Origin: Paramagnetospirillum magneticum AMB-1
GTDB lineage: Bacteria; Pseudomonadota; Alphaproteobacteria; Rhodospirillales; Magnetospirillaceae
Reading direction: 5' to 3'
Length of the DNA: 64,000 nt
Assembly (NCBI RefSeq): GCF_000009985.1
Contig: NC_007626.1
Location: 2,659,943-2,723,942 of the forward strand
The notes below the pieces were generated by a model, which was not told the DNA's origin, did no database searches, and saw only the letters and a program-made list of their open reading frames with translations. This document shows positions 25,942 through 33,790 of this stretch, piece by piece. Each line of letters begins with the position of its first letter. Position 1 is the stretch's first letter. The translations under genes and the position numbers were made by a program.

Positions 25942-26454
25942 ATGTCTACCGTGCTCGTTTCTGTATTCTGTTCCGACCGTACCGGCCTGGTGGCGGCCAT
26001 TACCGGAAGGCTTTTCGACCTTGGCGCGGATCTTGGCGATACCAGCTTTGCCATGTTGGGCAGCGGTGCCGAGTTCACTTCGGTCTGCGAACTGCCCGCT
26101 TCCGTTTCCGCCGGGGAGGTGCAGGACGATCTCGGACGCCTGCCGGCCCTGGCCGGAGCGCGCATCTCGGTGCGGGCCTTCGAGATGGATGCCGCCCACG
26201 GACCGGCCGGAACCATCACCCACCGGGTGGTGGTGTCGGGCGGCGACCGCCCCGGCCTGGTGGCAAGGCTGTCGGAAGTGTTCGGAGAGTTTCAGGCCAA
26301 TATCGTGCGCATGGACGCCCAGCGCCTGCCGGAGCAGGGAATCTACGTCACCCGCTTTTCGGTGGCCATTCCCGCCCGCGCCGAGGCCTGCCTGACCACC
26401 GTCGCCAACACCGCCGAGGAAATGAACCTGGCCTGCGCCGTCGAGGCGGTGTGA
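25942..26454 (+). CDS. Double ACT-domain protein (GcvR-like)
   Basis: A 170-residue protein made of two ACT-like modules (about 1-75 and 88-165): MSTVLVSVFCSDRTGLVAAI and ITHRVVVSGGDRPGLVARLS show the DRxGLVA turn that usually binds an amino acid. Related to the glycine cleavage regulator GcvR group. No DNA-binding domain. ATG 25942 follows GAGAGG. Its stop overlaps the next small gene by one base and putA follows, so a link to amino-acid (perhaps proline or glycine) sensing is plausible but inferred. Confidence 0.82.
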   Translation: MSTVLVSVFCSDRTGLVAAITGRLFDLGADLGDTSFAMLGSGAEFTSVCELPASVSAGEVQDDLGRLPALAGARISVRAFEMDAAHGPAGTITHRVVVSGGDRPGLVARLSEVFGEFQANIVRMDAQRLPEQGIYVTRFSVAIPARAEACLTTVANTAEEMNLACAVEAV

Positions 26455-26639
26455 TGGACTCCAACATGGGAGGCAAGGACCGCCTGATCCGGACGGCGGT
26501 TTCGCTGGGGCTGATGGGTCTTGCCATGGCCAACCTGATCGGCCCCTGGGGATGGGTCGGCATCGTGCCCCTGGTCTCGGCGGTGCTGGGCTGGTGCCCG
26601 GTCTACATGGTGACCGGCTTCTCGACGCGCCGGTCATAG
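26454..26639 (+). CDS. DUF2892 family small inner-membrane protein
   Basis: 61 residues: a short polar start with RLIRTAVSLGLMGLAMANLIG and WVGIVPLVSAVLGWCPVYMVTGF, i.e. two membrane helices and the conserved WCPxY motif of DUF2892, the domain fused to rhodanese in YgaP. The cysteine in CPVY is conserved, and a role in sulfur or cyanide handling has been proposed for the family, but function is not settled. Start overlaps the ACT gene stop (TGATG). Confidence 0.82.
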   Translation: MDSNMGGKDRLIRTAVSLGLMGLAMANLIGPWGWVGIVPLVSAVLGWCPVYMVTGFSTRRS

Positions 26640-26665
26640 GGCGCCAGGGAGGAACCGGACAAGCC

Positions 26666-29600
26666 ATGATTTTTACCGCTCCCCTCCCCGCGCCCGACCC
26701 TGAACGCCAAGCCATCCACCGGGCCGCCGGAACCTCCGAGGCCGACCTCGTCTCCGGGCTGAGCGCCGGCATCCCGCTTGAGGACGAGGCTCGGCGCCGC
26801 ATCGTCAACCGCGCTGTCAATCTGGTTGATGGCGCACGGCGAAACCGCCGCACCCTGGGCCTGGACGGCCTTCTCAACGAGTACCGCCTTTCCACCCGCG
26901 AGGGCGTGGTGCTGATGTGCCTGGCCGAGGCCTTGCTGCGCATCCCCGACGACCACACCGTCGATCTGCTGATCAAGGACAAGATCGCGTCCGCCGATTG
27001 GGATGGGCACCTTGGCCACTCGCCATCGGTCTTCGTCAACGCCTCCACCTGGGCCCTGGTACTGGGCGACCGCCTGCTGCACCTGGAAGAGGACGGCCGG
27101 GCCGTCCTGGGTCGGATGGCGGGCCGCCTGGGCGAGGCCGTGGTGCGGCGGGCCCTGCGCCACGCCATGGGGCTGATGGGCCGCCAGTTCGTGCTGGGCC
27201 GCACCATCGCCGAGGCCCTGGACAACGCCCGGGCGTGGGAGGCCAGGGGCTATCGCCACTCCTTCGACATGCTGGGCGAGGCGGCGCGCTGCGAACAGGC
27301 GGCGCAGGACTACCTCCGGGCCTATGCCGGCGCCATCGAGGCCCTGGGCCGCCACGCCAAGGGCGCCGGCCCCATTGCCGGGCCGGGACTCTCGGTCAAG
27401 CTGTCGGCGCTGCATCCACGCTTCGAGATGGCCCAGCGTCAGAGAGTCCTGGGGGAACTGGTTCCACGCCTGCGCGATCTCTGCCATAGGGCCCGCGACG
27501 CCGGTATCGGCCTGACCATCGACGCCGAGGAGGCCGACCGCCTGGACATCTCGCTGGACGTCATGGAAGCGGCCCTGGCCGATCCCGCCCTGGACGGCTG
27601 GGATGGCTTCGGCATGGCGGTGCAGGCCTACCAAAAGCGGGCCCGGCCGGTCATTGCCTGGGCCGGAGCCCTGGCGGCGCGGAGACAACAGCGGCTGATG
27701 ATCCGTCTGGTCAAGGGCGCCTATTGGGATGGCGAGGTCAAGCGTGCCCAGGAACGGGGCCTGGGCGGCTTTCCCGTCTTCACGACCAAGGAGGCCACCG
27801 ACGTTTCCTATCTGGCCTGCGCCGCCGATCTTCTGGCCCGGCCCGACCTGTTCTACCCCCAGTTCGCCACCCACAACGCCCATACCGCCGCCGCCGTCAT
27901 GGAAATGACCGGCGGGGCGGGCGACTGGGAGTTCCAGCGCCTGCACGGCATGGGCGAGGCCCTTTACGCCCAATTGGTACCGGAATTCCCGTGCCGCACC
28001 TATGCGCCGGTGGGATCGCACCAGGAATTGCTGCCCTATTTGGTCCGCCGCCTGCTGGAGAACGGCGCCAATTCCTCCTTCGTCAGCCGACTGGCCGACG
28101 AAGAGATTCCCGCCCACGTGGTCGCCGCCGATCCCCTGGCCGCCCTGGGACGCATCACGCCGCAACTGGTGGCCGAGCCGTCGGCCCTGTTCGGCCCCTC
28201 GCGGCGCAATTCCGGCGGGCTCGACCTGTCCTCTCCCGCGGTTCTTGCCCAATTGGATCTGGCCCTGGCCGCAGTGGCGACGCCCGAGCGCTCGGCCCCT
28301 ATCGTCGATGGCCGCGAGAGGGAAAATCAGGCCGCGAAGCCGGTCCTCGATCCCGCCGACCACCGTCGCGTCGTCGGAGAGGTGGTGGATGCCAGCCCGG
28401 CCGACGTGGAGGCAGCCCTGGCCTCGGCCCGCGCCGCCTTTCCCGCCTGGGACGATCTGGGGGGCGAAGCCCGGGCTTCCATTCTGGAGCGGGCGGCCGA
28501 CCGGCTGGAGGCCGACCGGGCCCGCTTCATGGCCCTGGCCATTCGCGAGGCGGGAAAGACCATCCCGGATGCTCTGTCCGAAGTGCGCGAAGCCGTGGAC
28601 TTTCTGCGCTTCTACGCCGCCGAGGCCCGGGCGCGCTTTTCCCAGCCGGTCCGCCTGCCCGGCCCGGTGGGCGAAAGCAACGAGCTGATGCTGGGCGGGC
28701 GCGGCGTGTTCGCCTGCATCTCGCCCTGGAACTTCCCCCTCGCCATCTTCGTGGGTCAGGTGGCCGCCGCCCTGGCGGCCGGCAATGCGGTGGTGGCCAA
28801 GCCGGCGCCGCAGACCCCGCTGATGGCCGCCGCCGCGGTCAGGCTGCTGCATCAGGCCGGCGTCCCGCCCCAGGCCCTGCATCTGGTCCCGGGAGGCCCG
28901 GCCATAGGAGAGGCGCTGACCGTCAACCCGCTAGTTGACGCCATAGCCTTTACCGGCTCGACCGCCACGGCGCGACACATCAATCGCCTGCGGGCGGCGA
29001 TGGATGGGCCGCTGGCGCCGCTGATCGCCGAGACCGGCGGCCTCAACGCCATGATCGTCGATTCCTCGGCCCTGCCCGAGCAGGTGGTGGCCGATTGCCT
29101 GGAAAGCGCCTTCCGCTCGGCTGGGCAACGCTGCTCGGCGCTGCGCGTCGCCTTCATTCAGCGCGAGGCCTGGACCCGCATCCAACCTTTGCTGGCCGGA
29201 GCCATGGCGGAACTGTCCCTGGGCGATCCCGCCCTGCTCTCTACCGATGTGGGGCCGGTGATCGACGAGGCCTCCCGCCGGCGTCTGCTGGCCCATGGCG
29301 GCAGGCTGAGGCATGCGGGCCGCATGATCGGGCAGTCCGCTTGCCCACCCGATTGCCGCGTCGGAACCTTCTTCGCGCCCATGGCCCATCAATTGGATAA
29401 TCTGGACCTGCTCCAGTCCGAGGTGTTCGGCCCCATCCTGCACGTCATTCCCTGGGAAGCCGGGCGCCTGGAACAGGTGCTGGACTGCGTGGCCGCCACC
29501 TCCTACGGCCTGACGCTGGGAATCCACTCGCGCATCGACGCCACCATCGCCCAGGTCATCGCCCGCGCCCGCATCGGCAATATCTACGTCAATCGCACCA

Positions 29601-29785
29601 TGATCGGCGCGGTGGTGGGCTCCCAGCCCTTCGGGGGGCTTGGGCTGTCGGGCACTGGCGCCAAAGCCGGAGGCCCCAATACCCTGATCCGCTATGGAGT
29701 GGAACGCTGCCTGTCGGTCAATACCGCCGCCGCTGGTGGTGACGTTGCCCTGATGGCCGGGCCGCAACGGCATGGGACAAAATAG
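26666..29785 (+). CDS. putA: Bifunctional proline dehydrogenase / delta-1-pyrroline-5-carboxylate dehydrogenase PutA
   Basis: Oxidises proline to glutamate, passing electrons to quinone from FAD and to NAD+. The 1039-residue protein has a PRODH barrel (about 130-460; SVKLSALHPRFE, RLVKGAYWDGEVKRAQ, YAPVGSHQELLPYLVRRL) and an aldehyde dehydrogenase domain (about 540-1010) with ETGG and the catalytic cysteine near residue 823 in SAGQRCSALR. There is no N-terminal ribbon-helix-helix domain, so unlike the Escherichia coli enzyme it should not repress its own gene; it belongs to the shorter PutA types. The ATG has a somewhat distant GGAGG. Confidence 0.96.
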   Translation: MIFTAPLPAPDPERQAIHRAAGTSEADLVSGLSAGIPLEDEARRRIVNRAVNLVDGARRNRRTLGLDGLLNEYRLSTREGVVLMCLAEALLRIPDDHTVDLLIKDKIASADWDGHLGHSPSVFVNASTWALVLGDRLLHLEEDGRAVLGRMAGRLGEAVVRRALRHAMGLMGRQFVLGRTIAEALDNARAWEARGYRHSFDMLGEAARCEQAAQDYLRAYAGAIEALGRHAKGAGPIAGPGLSVKLSALHPRFEMAQRQRVLGELVPRLRDLCHRARDAGIGLTIDAEEADRLDISLDVMEAALADPALDGWDGFGMAVQAYQKRARPVIAWAGALAARRQQRLMIRLVKGAYWDGEVKRAQERGLGGFPVFTTKEATDVSYLACAADLLARPDLFYPQFATHNAHTAAAVMEMTGGAGDWEFQRLHGMGEALYAQLVPEFPCRTYAPVGSHQELLPYLVRRLLENGANSSFVSRLADEEIPAHVVAADPLAALGRITPQLVAEPSALFGPSRRNSGGLDLSSPAVLAQLDLALAAVATPERSAPIVDGRERENQAAKPVLDPADHRRVVGEVVDASPADVEAALASARAAFPAWDDLGGEARASILERAADRLEADRARFMALAIREAGKTIPDALSEVREAVDFLRFYAAEARARFSQPVRLPGPVGESNELMLGGRGVFACISPWNFPLAIFVGQVAAALAAGNAVVAKPAPQTPLMAAAAVRLLHQAGVPPQALHLVPGGPAIGEALTVNPLVDAIAFTGSTATARHINRLRAAMDGPLAPLIAETGGLNAMIVDSSALPEQVVADCLESAFRSAGQRCSALRVAFIQREAWTRIQPLLAGAMAELSLGDPALLSTDVGPVIDEASRRRLLAHGGRLRHAGRMIGQSACPPDCRVGTFFAPMAHQLDNLDLLQSEVFGPILHVIPWEAGRLEQVLDCVAATSYGLTLGIHSRIDATIAQVIARARIGNIYVNRTMIGAVVGSQPFGGLGLSGTGAKAGGPNTLIRYGVERCLSVNTAAAGGDVALMAGPQRHGTK

Positions 29786-29844
29786 TGTAGCCTCGGCCAG
29801 AGAGCAGCACTATATTTGCCTTACCTTTGCAGGTTCCAGATTTC

Positions 29845-29904
29845 ATTGCGTTAAGGCAATTTTAAAATTGCACTTCCGCAATGTCTTCATTGCGCTTTGG
29901 CAAT
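29845..29904. repeat. Three ATTGC-N6-GCAAT dyads on an exact 22-bp period
   Basis: Dyads occupy 29845-29860, 29867-29882 and 29889-29904; both half-sites are perfect in all three and the starts are exactly 22 bp apart, while the six central bases differ each time. They lie in the 124-bp, AT-rich gap between the ends of convergent putA and the squalene-synthase-fold gene. The pattern looks like a protein-binding array facing one side of the helix; function unknown. Confidence 0.85.
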
Positions 29905-29909
29905 GTTGC

Positions 29910-30769
29910 TCAGAACCGCCCCATCGCCTGGGCGATAATCAGCCGAACAGGCCGGGGATTGGGACGGGAAACCCGGCTATCGAACGGATTCCACCGTGCT
30001 TTTTCAAGCACTTGCAGATAGCCGTCGGCCAGGATGGCCGGAAGCAGCGCCGCCAGCCCATGGCGACCCGGCCTGACCCGGCGGGCTTCGGCCAAGTGGT
30101 GACGGGCACATTGCCCCATGGCCTGGGCCGCGGCCGTCAACGATTCGGTTGACGCCCGCCCTTCCCTGATGGCGCCAGCGCTGGTGCCGGCGGTGCGAAG
30201 CACGTCTTCCGGCAATGTCAACTTGCCCATTGACAGGTGATGCCCCAGGGCGCGGAGATTGCCGACCAGCCCCCAGGCGATCCCCATATGGCGGCCGGCC
30301 CGGCGGAAATCCTCGGTTTCCGCCCCCAGCACCGCCAAGGCCAAGGCCGTCAGGGCGGCGGAACTGCGCTCGGCATAGCGCTCGGCCTCGGGCAGATCCT
30401 TGGGAGAAAAGCCCTCGAGATCATCCTGACGGGCCGAAATGAGGTCGTCGAACGGCTCCAGAGGCAGGCCGCACCCGCGAATCAGCTCGCCCAGGGGCCG
30501 CGCCACCGGATGGTTGTCGCAAGCCCCGCCTTCCGCCCCGCTGATCAGGGAATCGCGCCACCATTGCAGGCGGATCATCCCGGCCATGGGCTCGCGCACG
30601 CTTTCCTGCACCTTGGCGATCTCGACGTTGAAGGCGTAGAGCAGCATCAGCGCCTCGCGCCTCTCGGGGGGCGCGAACAGGCGGTGACGAAGCGATCGCG
30701 GTCGAATTCGGACACCAGCCGGGCGGCGTGGGACAGGAGGGGGGATGGCGATGCGGTCGGAGCGGACAT
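29910..30769 (-). pseudogene. Squalene/phytoene-synthase-fold protein (NDUFAF6-like) with one-base frameshift
   Basis: The N-terminus MSAPTASPSPLLSHAARL ... DRDRFVTA starts at ATG 30769 with a GAGG ribosome binding site, but after codon GCC (30682-30680) the frame runs into a stop at about 30649. The rest of the protein (LFAPPERREALMLLYAFN to the C-terminus) continues in the next frame from CTG at 30680-30678, so one base is missing relative to an intact gene of about 287 residues. A C6 run lies close by. The first aspartate-rich motif of true synthases is absent (EIAKVQE instead), as in the complex I assembly factor NDUFAF6 group. It may be a pseudogene, a sequencing error, or a real frameshift. 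Confidence 0.75.
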
Positions 30770-30810
30770 GAGGCCTCGTTTCAACTGGAGCCCGACAGGG
30801 GAGCGTGGCA

Positions 30811-30839
30811 TATATAGCCCTTCCCCCTCCCCGCTCCAA
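30811..30839 (-). promoter_or_regulatory. Predicted promoter of the frameshifted gene
   Basis: Minus strand TTGGAG (30839-30834), 17-bp spacer, TATATA (30816-30811), placing the start near 30804 and a leader of about 35 nt before ATG 30769. It lies in the 87-bp divergent region shared with hpnC; the symmetric TATATA could also serve the plus strand. Confidence 0.45.
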
Positions 30840-30856
30840 ATGGAAGGCCGAACTCC

Positions 30857-31687
30857 TTGTCCCTCCCCGCCGCCAGCAAGACAGCCGCCCAGGAAAACTT
30901 CCCGGTGGCCTCGCTGCTGCTGCCCAAGTCCAAGCGCGCCACCATCATGGCCTATTACCACTTCGCCCGGCACGCCGACGACATCGGCGATTCGCCGAGC
31001 TTAACCTCCGAGGAAAAGGTGGCCGGGCTCGACGCCCTGGATCGTGCCCTGCGCGGCACCGAAAGCGGCCCCGCCCTGGTCCTGGCCGAGGAGTATCGTC
31101 GGGCGGTGGATGGCGACGCGGCCATGATCGAGCACGCCTCCCAGCTGCTGCACGCCTTCCGCCGCGATTCGGTGCGCGATTACTGCGCCGATTGGGCCGA
31201 CCTGATGGAGTATTGCCGCTATTCCGCCGCCCCGGTGGGGCGCTTCCTGCTGGACCTGAGCGGCGAGTCCCACGACACCTTCGCCCCCTCCGACGCGCTC
31301 TGCGCCGCGCTGCAGGTCCTGAACCACGTCCAGGATTGCGGCAAGGACTACCACGAGCTGAAGCGGGTCTATATTCCTCGGGACTGGCTGGCCGCTCAAG
31401 GATTGAGTATCGAGGTGCTGGCCGGCACGAGCAGCCCCGCCGCCCTGCGCCATGTCCTCGATCAGATGCTGGATGCCACCGACGGGCTGATCACCCTGGC
31501 CCAGCCCCTGGCCGGGCGGGTCAAGGACCTGCGCATGCGCCTGCAATCGGCCATCACCGTGCGGGTGGCCGAGCGGCTTTCGGCCAAGCTGCGCCGGGGC
31601 GATCCCCTGGCCGGGCGGGTCAAGCTCGGCAAGCTGGATTACGCCGGGGTCTTCCTGGTGGGCCTGTGGCGTGGGCTGACGGCGTGA
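30857..31687 (+). CDS. hpnC: Hydroxysqualene synthase HpnC
   Basis: Converts presqualene diphosphate to hydroxysqualene, a step towards hopanoids. The 276-residue protein has the HpnC hallmark ENFPVASLLLP, the first aspartate motif HFARHADDIGD, and the second region ALQVLNHVQDCGKDY. The likely start is TTG 30857, with GGAAGG 9 bp upstream; no ATG precedes the conserved N-terminus in this frame. Its stop overlaps the hpnE start (GTGA). The usual neighbour hpnD is not in between. Confidence 0.88.
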   Translation: MSLPAASKTAAQENFPVASLLLPKSKRATIMAYYHFARHADDIGDSPSLTSEEKVAGLDALDRALRGTESGPALVLAEEYRRAVDGDAAMIEHASQLLHAFRRDSVRDYCADWADLMEYCRYSAAPVGRFLLDLSGESHDTFAPSDALCAALQVLNHVQDCGKDYHELKRVYIPRDWLAAQGLSIEVLAGTSSPAALRHVLDQMLDATDGLITLAQPLAGRVKDLRMRLQSAITVRVAERLSAKLRRGDPLAGRVKLGKLDYAGVFLVGLWRGLTA

Positions 31688-32898
31688 GCAATCCGGGCAC
31701 CCTGCATGTGGTGGGAGCCGGGCTGGCCGGTCTTTCCGCCGCTATCGCCGCCGCCAAGGCTGGAACCCGAGTCGTCGTCCACGAGGCCGCCGGCCATGCC
31801 GGCGGACGCTGCCGCTCGTTTCTCGACGAGAAGCTGGGCCGGGTCATCGACAATGGCAGTCATCTGGTGCTGGGCGCCAACCGGACGACCCTGGCCTATG
31901 CCCGAGCCACCGGCGGCATCGAGGCCATGGTGGCGGCCCCCGCCGCCTTTCCCTTCATCGATTTGGTATCGGCCAAGTCATGGACGGTGACCCCCAAGCG
32001 CCTGCCCGCCGGCATCCGCGAGATTCTCAAGGCCCTCGGCCTGCCGTGGACCGGCAAGGCCGAGACCGTGGCCAGCCGCCTCGGAAACACGCCGTCCTTC
32101 ACCCGCCTGTGGCTGCCCATGTGCGAGGCGATCATGAACACCGCGCCCGACGAGGCGTCGGCCCGCATGTTCGCCTGGACCATGCGCAAGGCACTGTTGG
32201 GCGGCTCCCAGGCGCTAACGCCCTGGATCTTCCCCGGCGGCCTGTCCGCCGCCCTGGTGGCCCCCGCCCTGGCGACCCTGTCGCTGTTCGGCGGCGAAAT
32301 CCATTTCCGCCGGCGCCTGAAATCCGTCACGTCCCACAGCCTGACCTTCGATGACACAAAGATCGACCTGGGACCCGCCGACCGGGTCGTCCTGGCCCTG
32401 CCCCCTTGGGTGACGGCAACGCTTCTGCCCGGCACCGTGTGCGATTTGCCGACCCGGCCCATCGTCAACGCCCATTTCCGCTGTGCCCAGCCGGTGGAGC
32501 TCCCCCATGGCAGCCACTTCCTCGGGCTGGTCAACGCTTCGGGCCATTGGCTGTTCGCCCGCGGCGACGTCCTGTCGGTGACCGTGTCCGCCGCCGGTTC
32601 CCTGGTCGACCTCGACAACGATTCTATCGCCGAACGTCTGTGGGAGGAAATCCGCCGGGCCCTGGTCCTTCCGCCCATCGCCCCGCCGCCCTATCGCATC
32701 ATGAAGGAAAAGCGGGCGACCTTGGCCCATGACAACCGGACCGTTGCCACCCGCCCAGGGCCGGTTTCAGGTTTTGAAGGAATTTTTCTCGCGGGCGACT
32801 GGATCGCCTCGCCCTGGCCCTGTACCATCGAAGCGGCCATTTCCAGCGGCCTGGCCGCGGCGCGGCTGGGCCTGGACCGGCCGGGTTTGGCCTTCTAG
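31684..32898 (+). CDS. hpnE: Hydroxysqualene dehydroxylase HpnE (FAD-dependent)
   Basis: Reduces hydroxysqualene to squalene. 404 residues from the GTG overlapping hpnC. The FAD-binding fold starts at LHVVGAGLAGLSAAIAAA with HEAAGHAGGRCRSF (the amine-oxidase-like GGR motif) and ends with GIFLAGDWIASPWPCTIEAAISSG, the second FAD signature. Probably peripheral to the membrane. Works directly after HpnC. Confidence 0.88.
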   Translation: MSNPGTLHVVGAGLAGLSAAIAAAKAGTRVVVHEAAGHAGGRCRSFLDEKLGRVIDNGSHLVLGANRTTLAYARATGGIEAMVAAPAAFPFIDLVSAKSWTVTPKRLPAGIREILKALGLPWTGKAETVASRLGNTPSFTRLWLPMCEAIMNTAPDEASARMFAWTMRKALLGGSQALTPWIFPGGLSAALVAPALATLSLFGGEIHFRRRLKSVTSHSLTFDDTKIDLGPADRVVLALPPWVTATLLPGTVCDLPTRPIVNAHFRCAQPVELPHGSHFLGLVNASGHWLFARGDVLSVTVSAAGSLVDLDNDSIAERLWEEIRRALVLPPIAPPPYRIMKEKRATLAHDNRTVATRPGPVSGFEGIFLAGDWIASPWPCTIEAAISSGLAAARLGLDRPGLAF

Positions 32899-32922
32899 TT
32901 CGACAATAGTCGACAAAGGTGC

Positions 32923-32951
32923 TTCACAATCGCCCCCAGAGTTCCTATCTT
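32923..32951 (+). promoter_or_regulatory. Predicted sodB promoter
   Basis: TTCACA (32923-32928), 17-bp spacer, TATCTT (32946-32951), predicting a start near 32958. A palindrome with flanking direct repeats follows directly downstream. Confidence 0.45.
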
Positions 32952-32960
32952 CCGTCCATC

Positions 32961-32988
32961 GTTTAGACGATTTCCAAATCGGTTTAGA
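32961..32988 (+). promoter_or_regulatory. Candidate sodB operator
   Basis: A perfect palindrome CGATTT-CC-AAATCG (32968-32981) is flanked by direct repeats GTTTAGA at 32961-32967 and 32982-32988, 21 bp apart. It covers the first transcribed bases downstream of the predicted promoter, a position suited to repression. It does not match a classical Fur box; Irr, Fur/Mur or RirA-type control of an iron superoxide dismutase is only a guess. Confidence 0.5.
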
Positions 32989-33014
32989 ACCCCTTGACGA
33001 CATAGAGGTGAAAT

Positions 33015-33611
33015 ATGGCCTTCGAGCTTCCGCCCCTCCCCTTCGCCATTGATGCGCTGGAGCCCCACATTTCCGCCCGCACGTTCGAGTTTCATCACGG
33101 CAAGCACCACGCCGCCTATGTGACCAACCTCAACAACCTGACCAAGGACACCGATCTGGCGTCCAAGTCCCTGGAAGAGGTGATCAAGGTGGCCGCCGCC
33201 GATCTGCCGGCCAAGCAAGGCATTTTCAATAACGCCGCCCAGGTGTGGAACCACACCTTCTTCTGGAACTGCCTGAAGAAGGGCGGCGGCGGCAAGCCGG
33301 GCGCCAAGCTGCTGGCCAAGATCGAGGCCGATCTGGGCGGCTTCGACAAGTTCAAGGAAGACTTCAAGGCCGCTGCCGTCGGCCAGTTCGGCTCGGGCTG
33401 GGCCTGGCTGGTGCTGGATGGCGGCAAGCTGAAGATCACCAAGACCGCCAATGCCGACCTGCCCCTGGCCCACGGCCAGAAGGCGCTGCTGACCGTCGAC
33501 GTGTGGGAACACGCCTATTACCTCGACTGGCAGAACCGCCGCCCCGATTTCGTCCAGTGCTTCCTGGACAATCTGGTGAACTGGGACTTCGTGGAAGCCA
33601 ATCTCGGCTAA
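33015..33611 (+). CDS. sodB: Superoxide dismutase [Fe/Mn]
   Basis: Dismutates superoxide in the cytoplasm. The 198-residue protein starts MAFELPPLPF and has the metal ligands H27 (FEFHHGKHH), the histidine of VWNHTFFW, and D and H in DVWEHAYYLDWQNRR. The pattern is closer to iron-type SodB, but metal choice cannot be decided from these residues alone. Own promoter, possible operator and a strong terminator make it a single-gene unit. Confidence 0.96.
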   Translation: MAFELPPLPFAIDALEPHISARTFEFHHGKHHAAYVTNLNNLTKDTDLASKSLEEVIKVAAADLPAKQGIFNNAAQVWNHTFFWNCLKKGGGGKPGAKLLAKIEADLGGFDKFKEDFKAAAVGQFGSGWAWLVLDGGKLKITKTANADLPLAHGQKALLTVDVWEHAYYLDWQNRRPDFVQCFLDNLVNWDFVEANLG

Positions 33612-33628
33612 AGCCACAGGGCCAACGA

Positions 33629-33662
33629 AAAGCCCCCTTCCCGCGTGGGTTGGGGGCTTTTT
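33629..33662 (+). terminator. Rho-independent terminator of sodB
   Basis: AAGCCCCC and GGGGGCTT form the base of a hairpin with a pyrimidine/GT-rich loop, followed by a run of seven T residues. It begins about 18 bp after the sodB stop. Confidence 0.9.
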
Positions 33663-33672
33663 TGTGCCCTGT

Positions 33673-33790
33673 TGGGCTATCGCCCAAGCCCATCTGGGGC
33701 GAATGCCCCAGCCCCCCCTTTGTTTCTGTCAATAAAATGAATGGGGTTTGGGGCCTCTGGCCCCAAGCGGGTCTGGGCGGCAGCCCATTA
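33673..33790. repeat. Inverted pair of REP-like palindromes (REPIN-like)
   Basis: The left unit (33673-33720) reads TGGGCTATCGCCCA, AGCCC, then TGGGGCGAATGCCCCA and a C-run. The right unit (about 33745-33787), read on the opposite strand, has the same plan: TGGGCTGCCGCCCA, then TTGGGGCCAGAGGCCCCAA and CCCC. The core TGGGCTGCCGCCCA occurs again, identical, at 46824-46837. This fits a dispersed palindromic repeat present as an inverted doublet. It fills the gap between sodB and the Mth938-like gene. Confidence 0.65.

Noticed and set aside
25828..27225. N-terminal extension of the cytochrome c frame by about 460 codons
   Set aside because: It runs antisense through the ACT gene and putA; ATG 25827 gives a proper membrane anchor and has a ribosome binding site.
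26603..28882. A 759-codon minus-strand frame opposite putA
   Set aside because: Same composition artefact; putA covers the region with intact catalytic motifs.
29845..29904. CRISPR array
   Set aside because: Only 10 fixed bases per unit, 22-bp period and no spacers or cas genes; the pattern is a dyad array.
30770..30839. Reading the squalene-synthase-fold gene from its upstream in-frame extension
   Set aside because: The Arg/Pro-rich upstream residues are unlike the family, while the proper N-terminus exists in the other frame with a start and ribosome binding site; a frameshift explains both.
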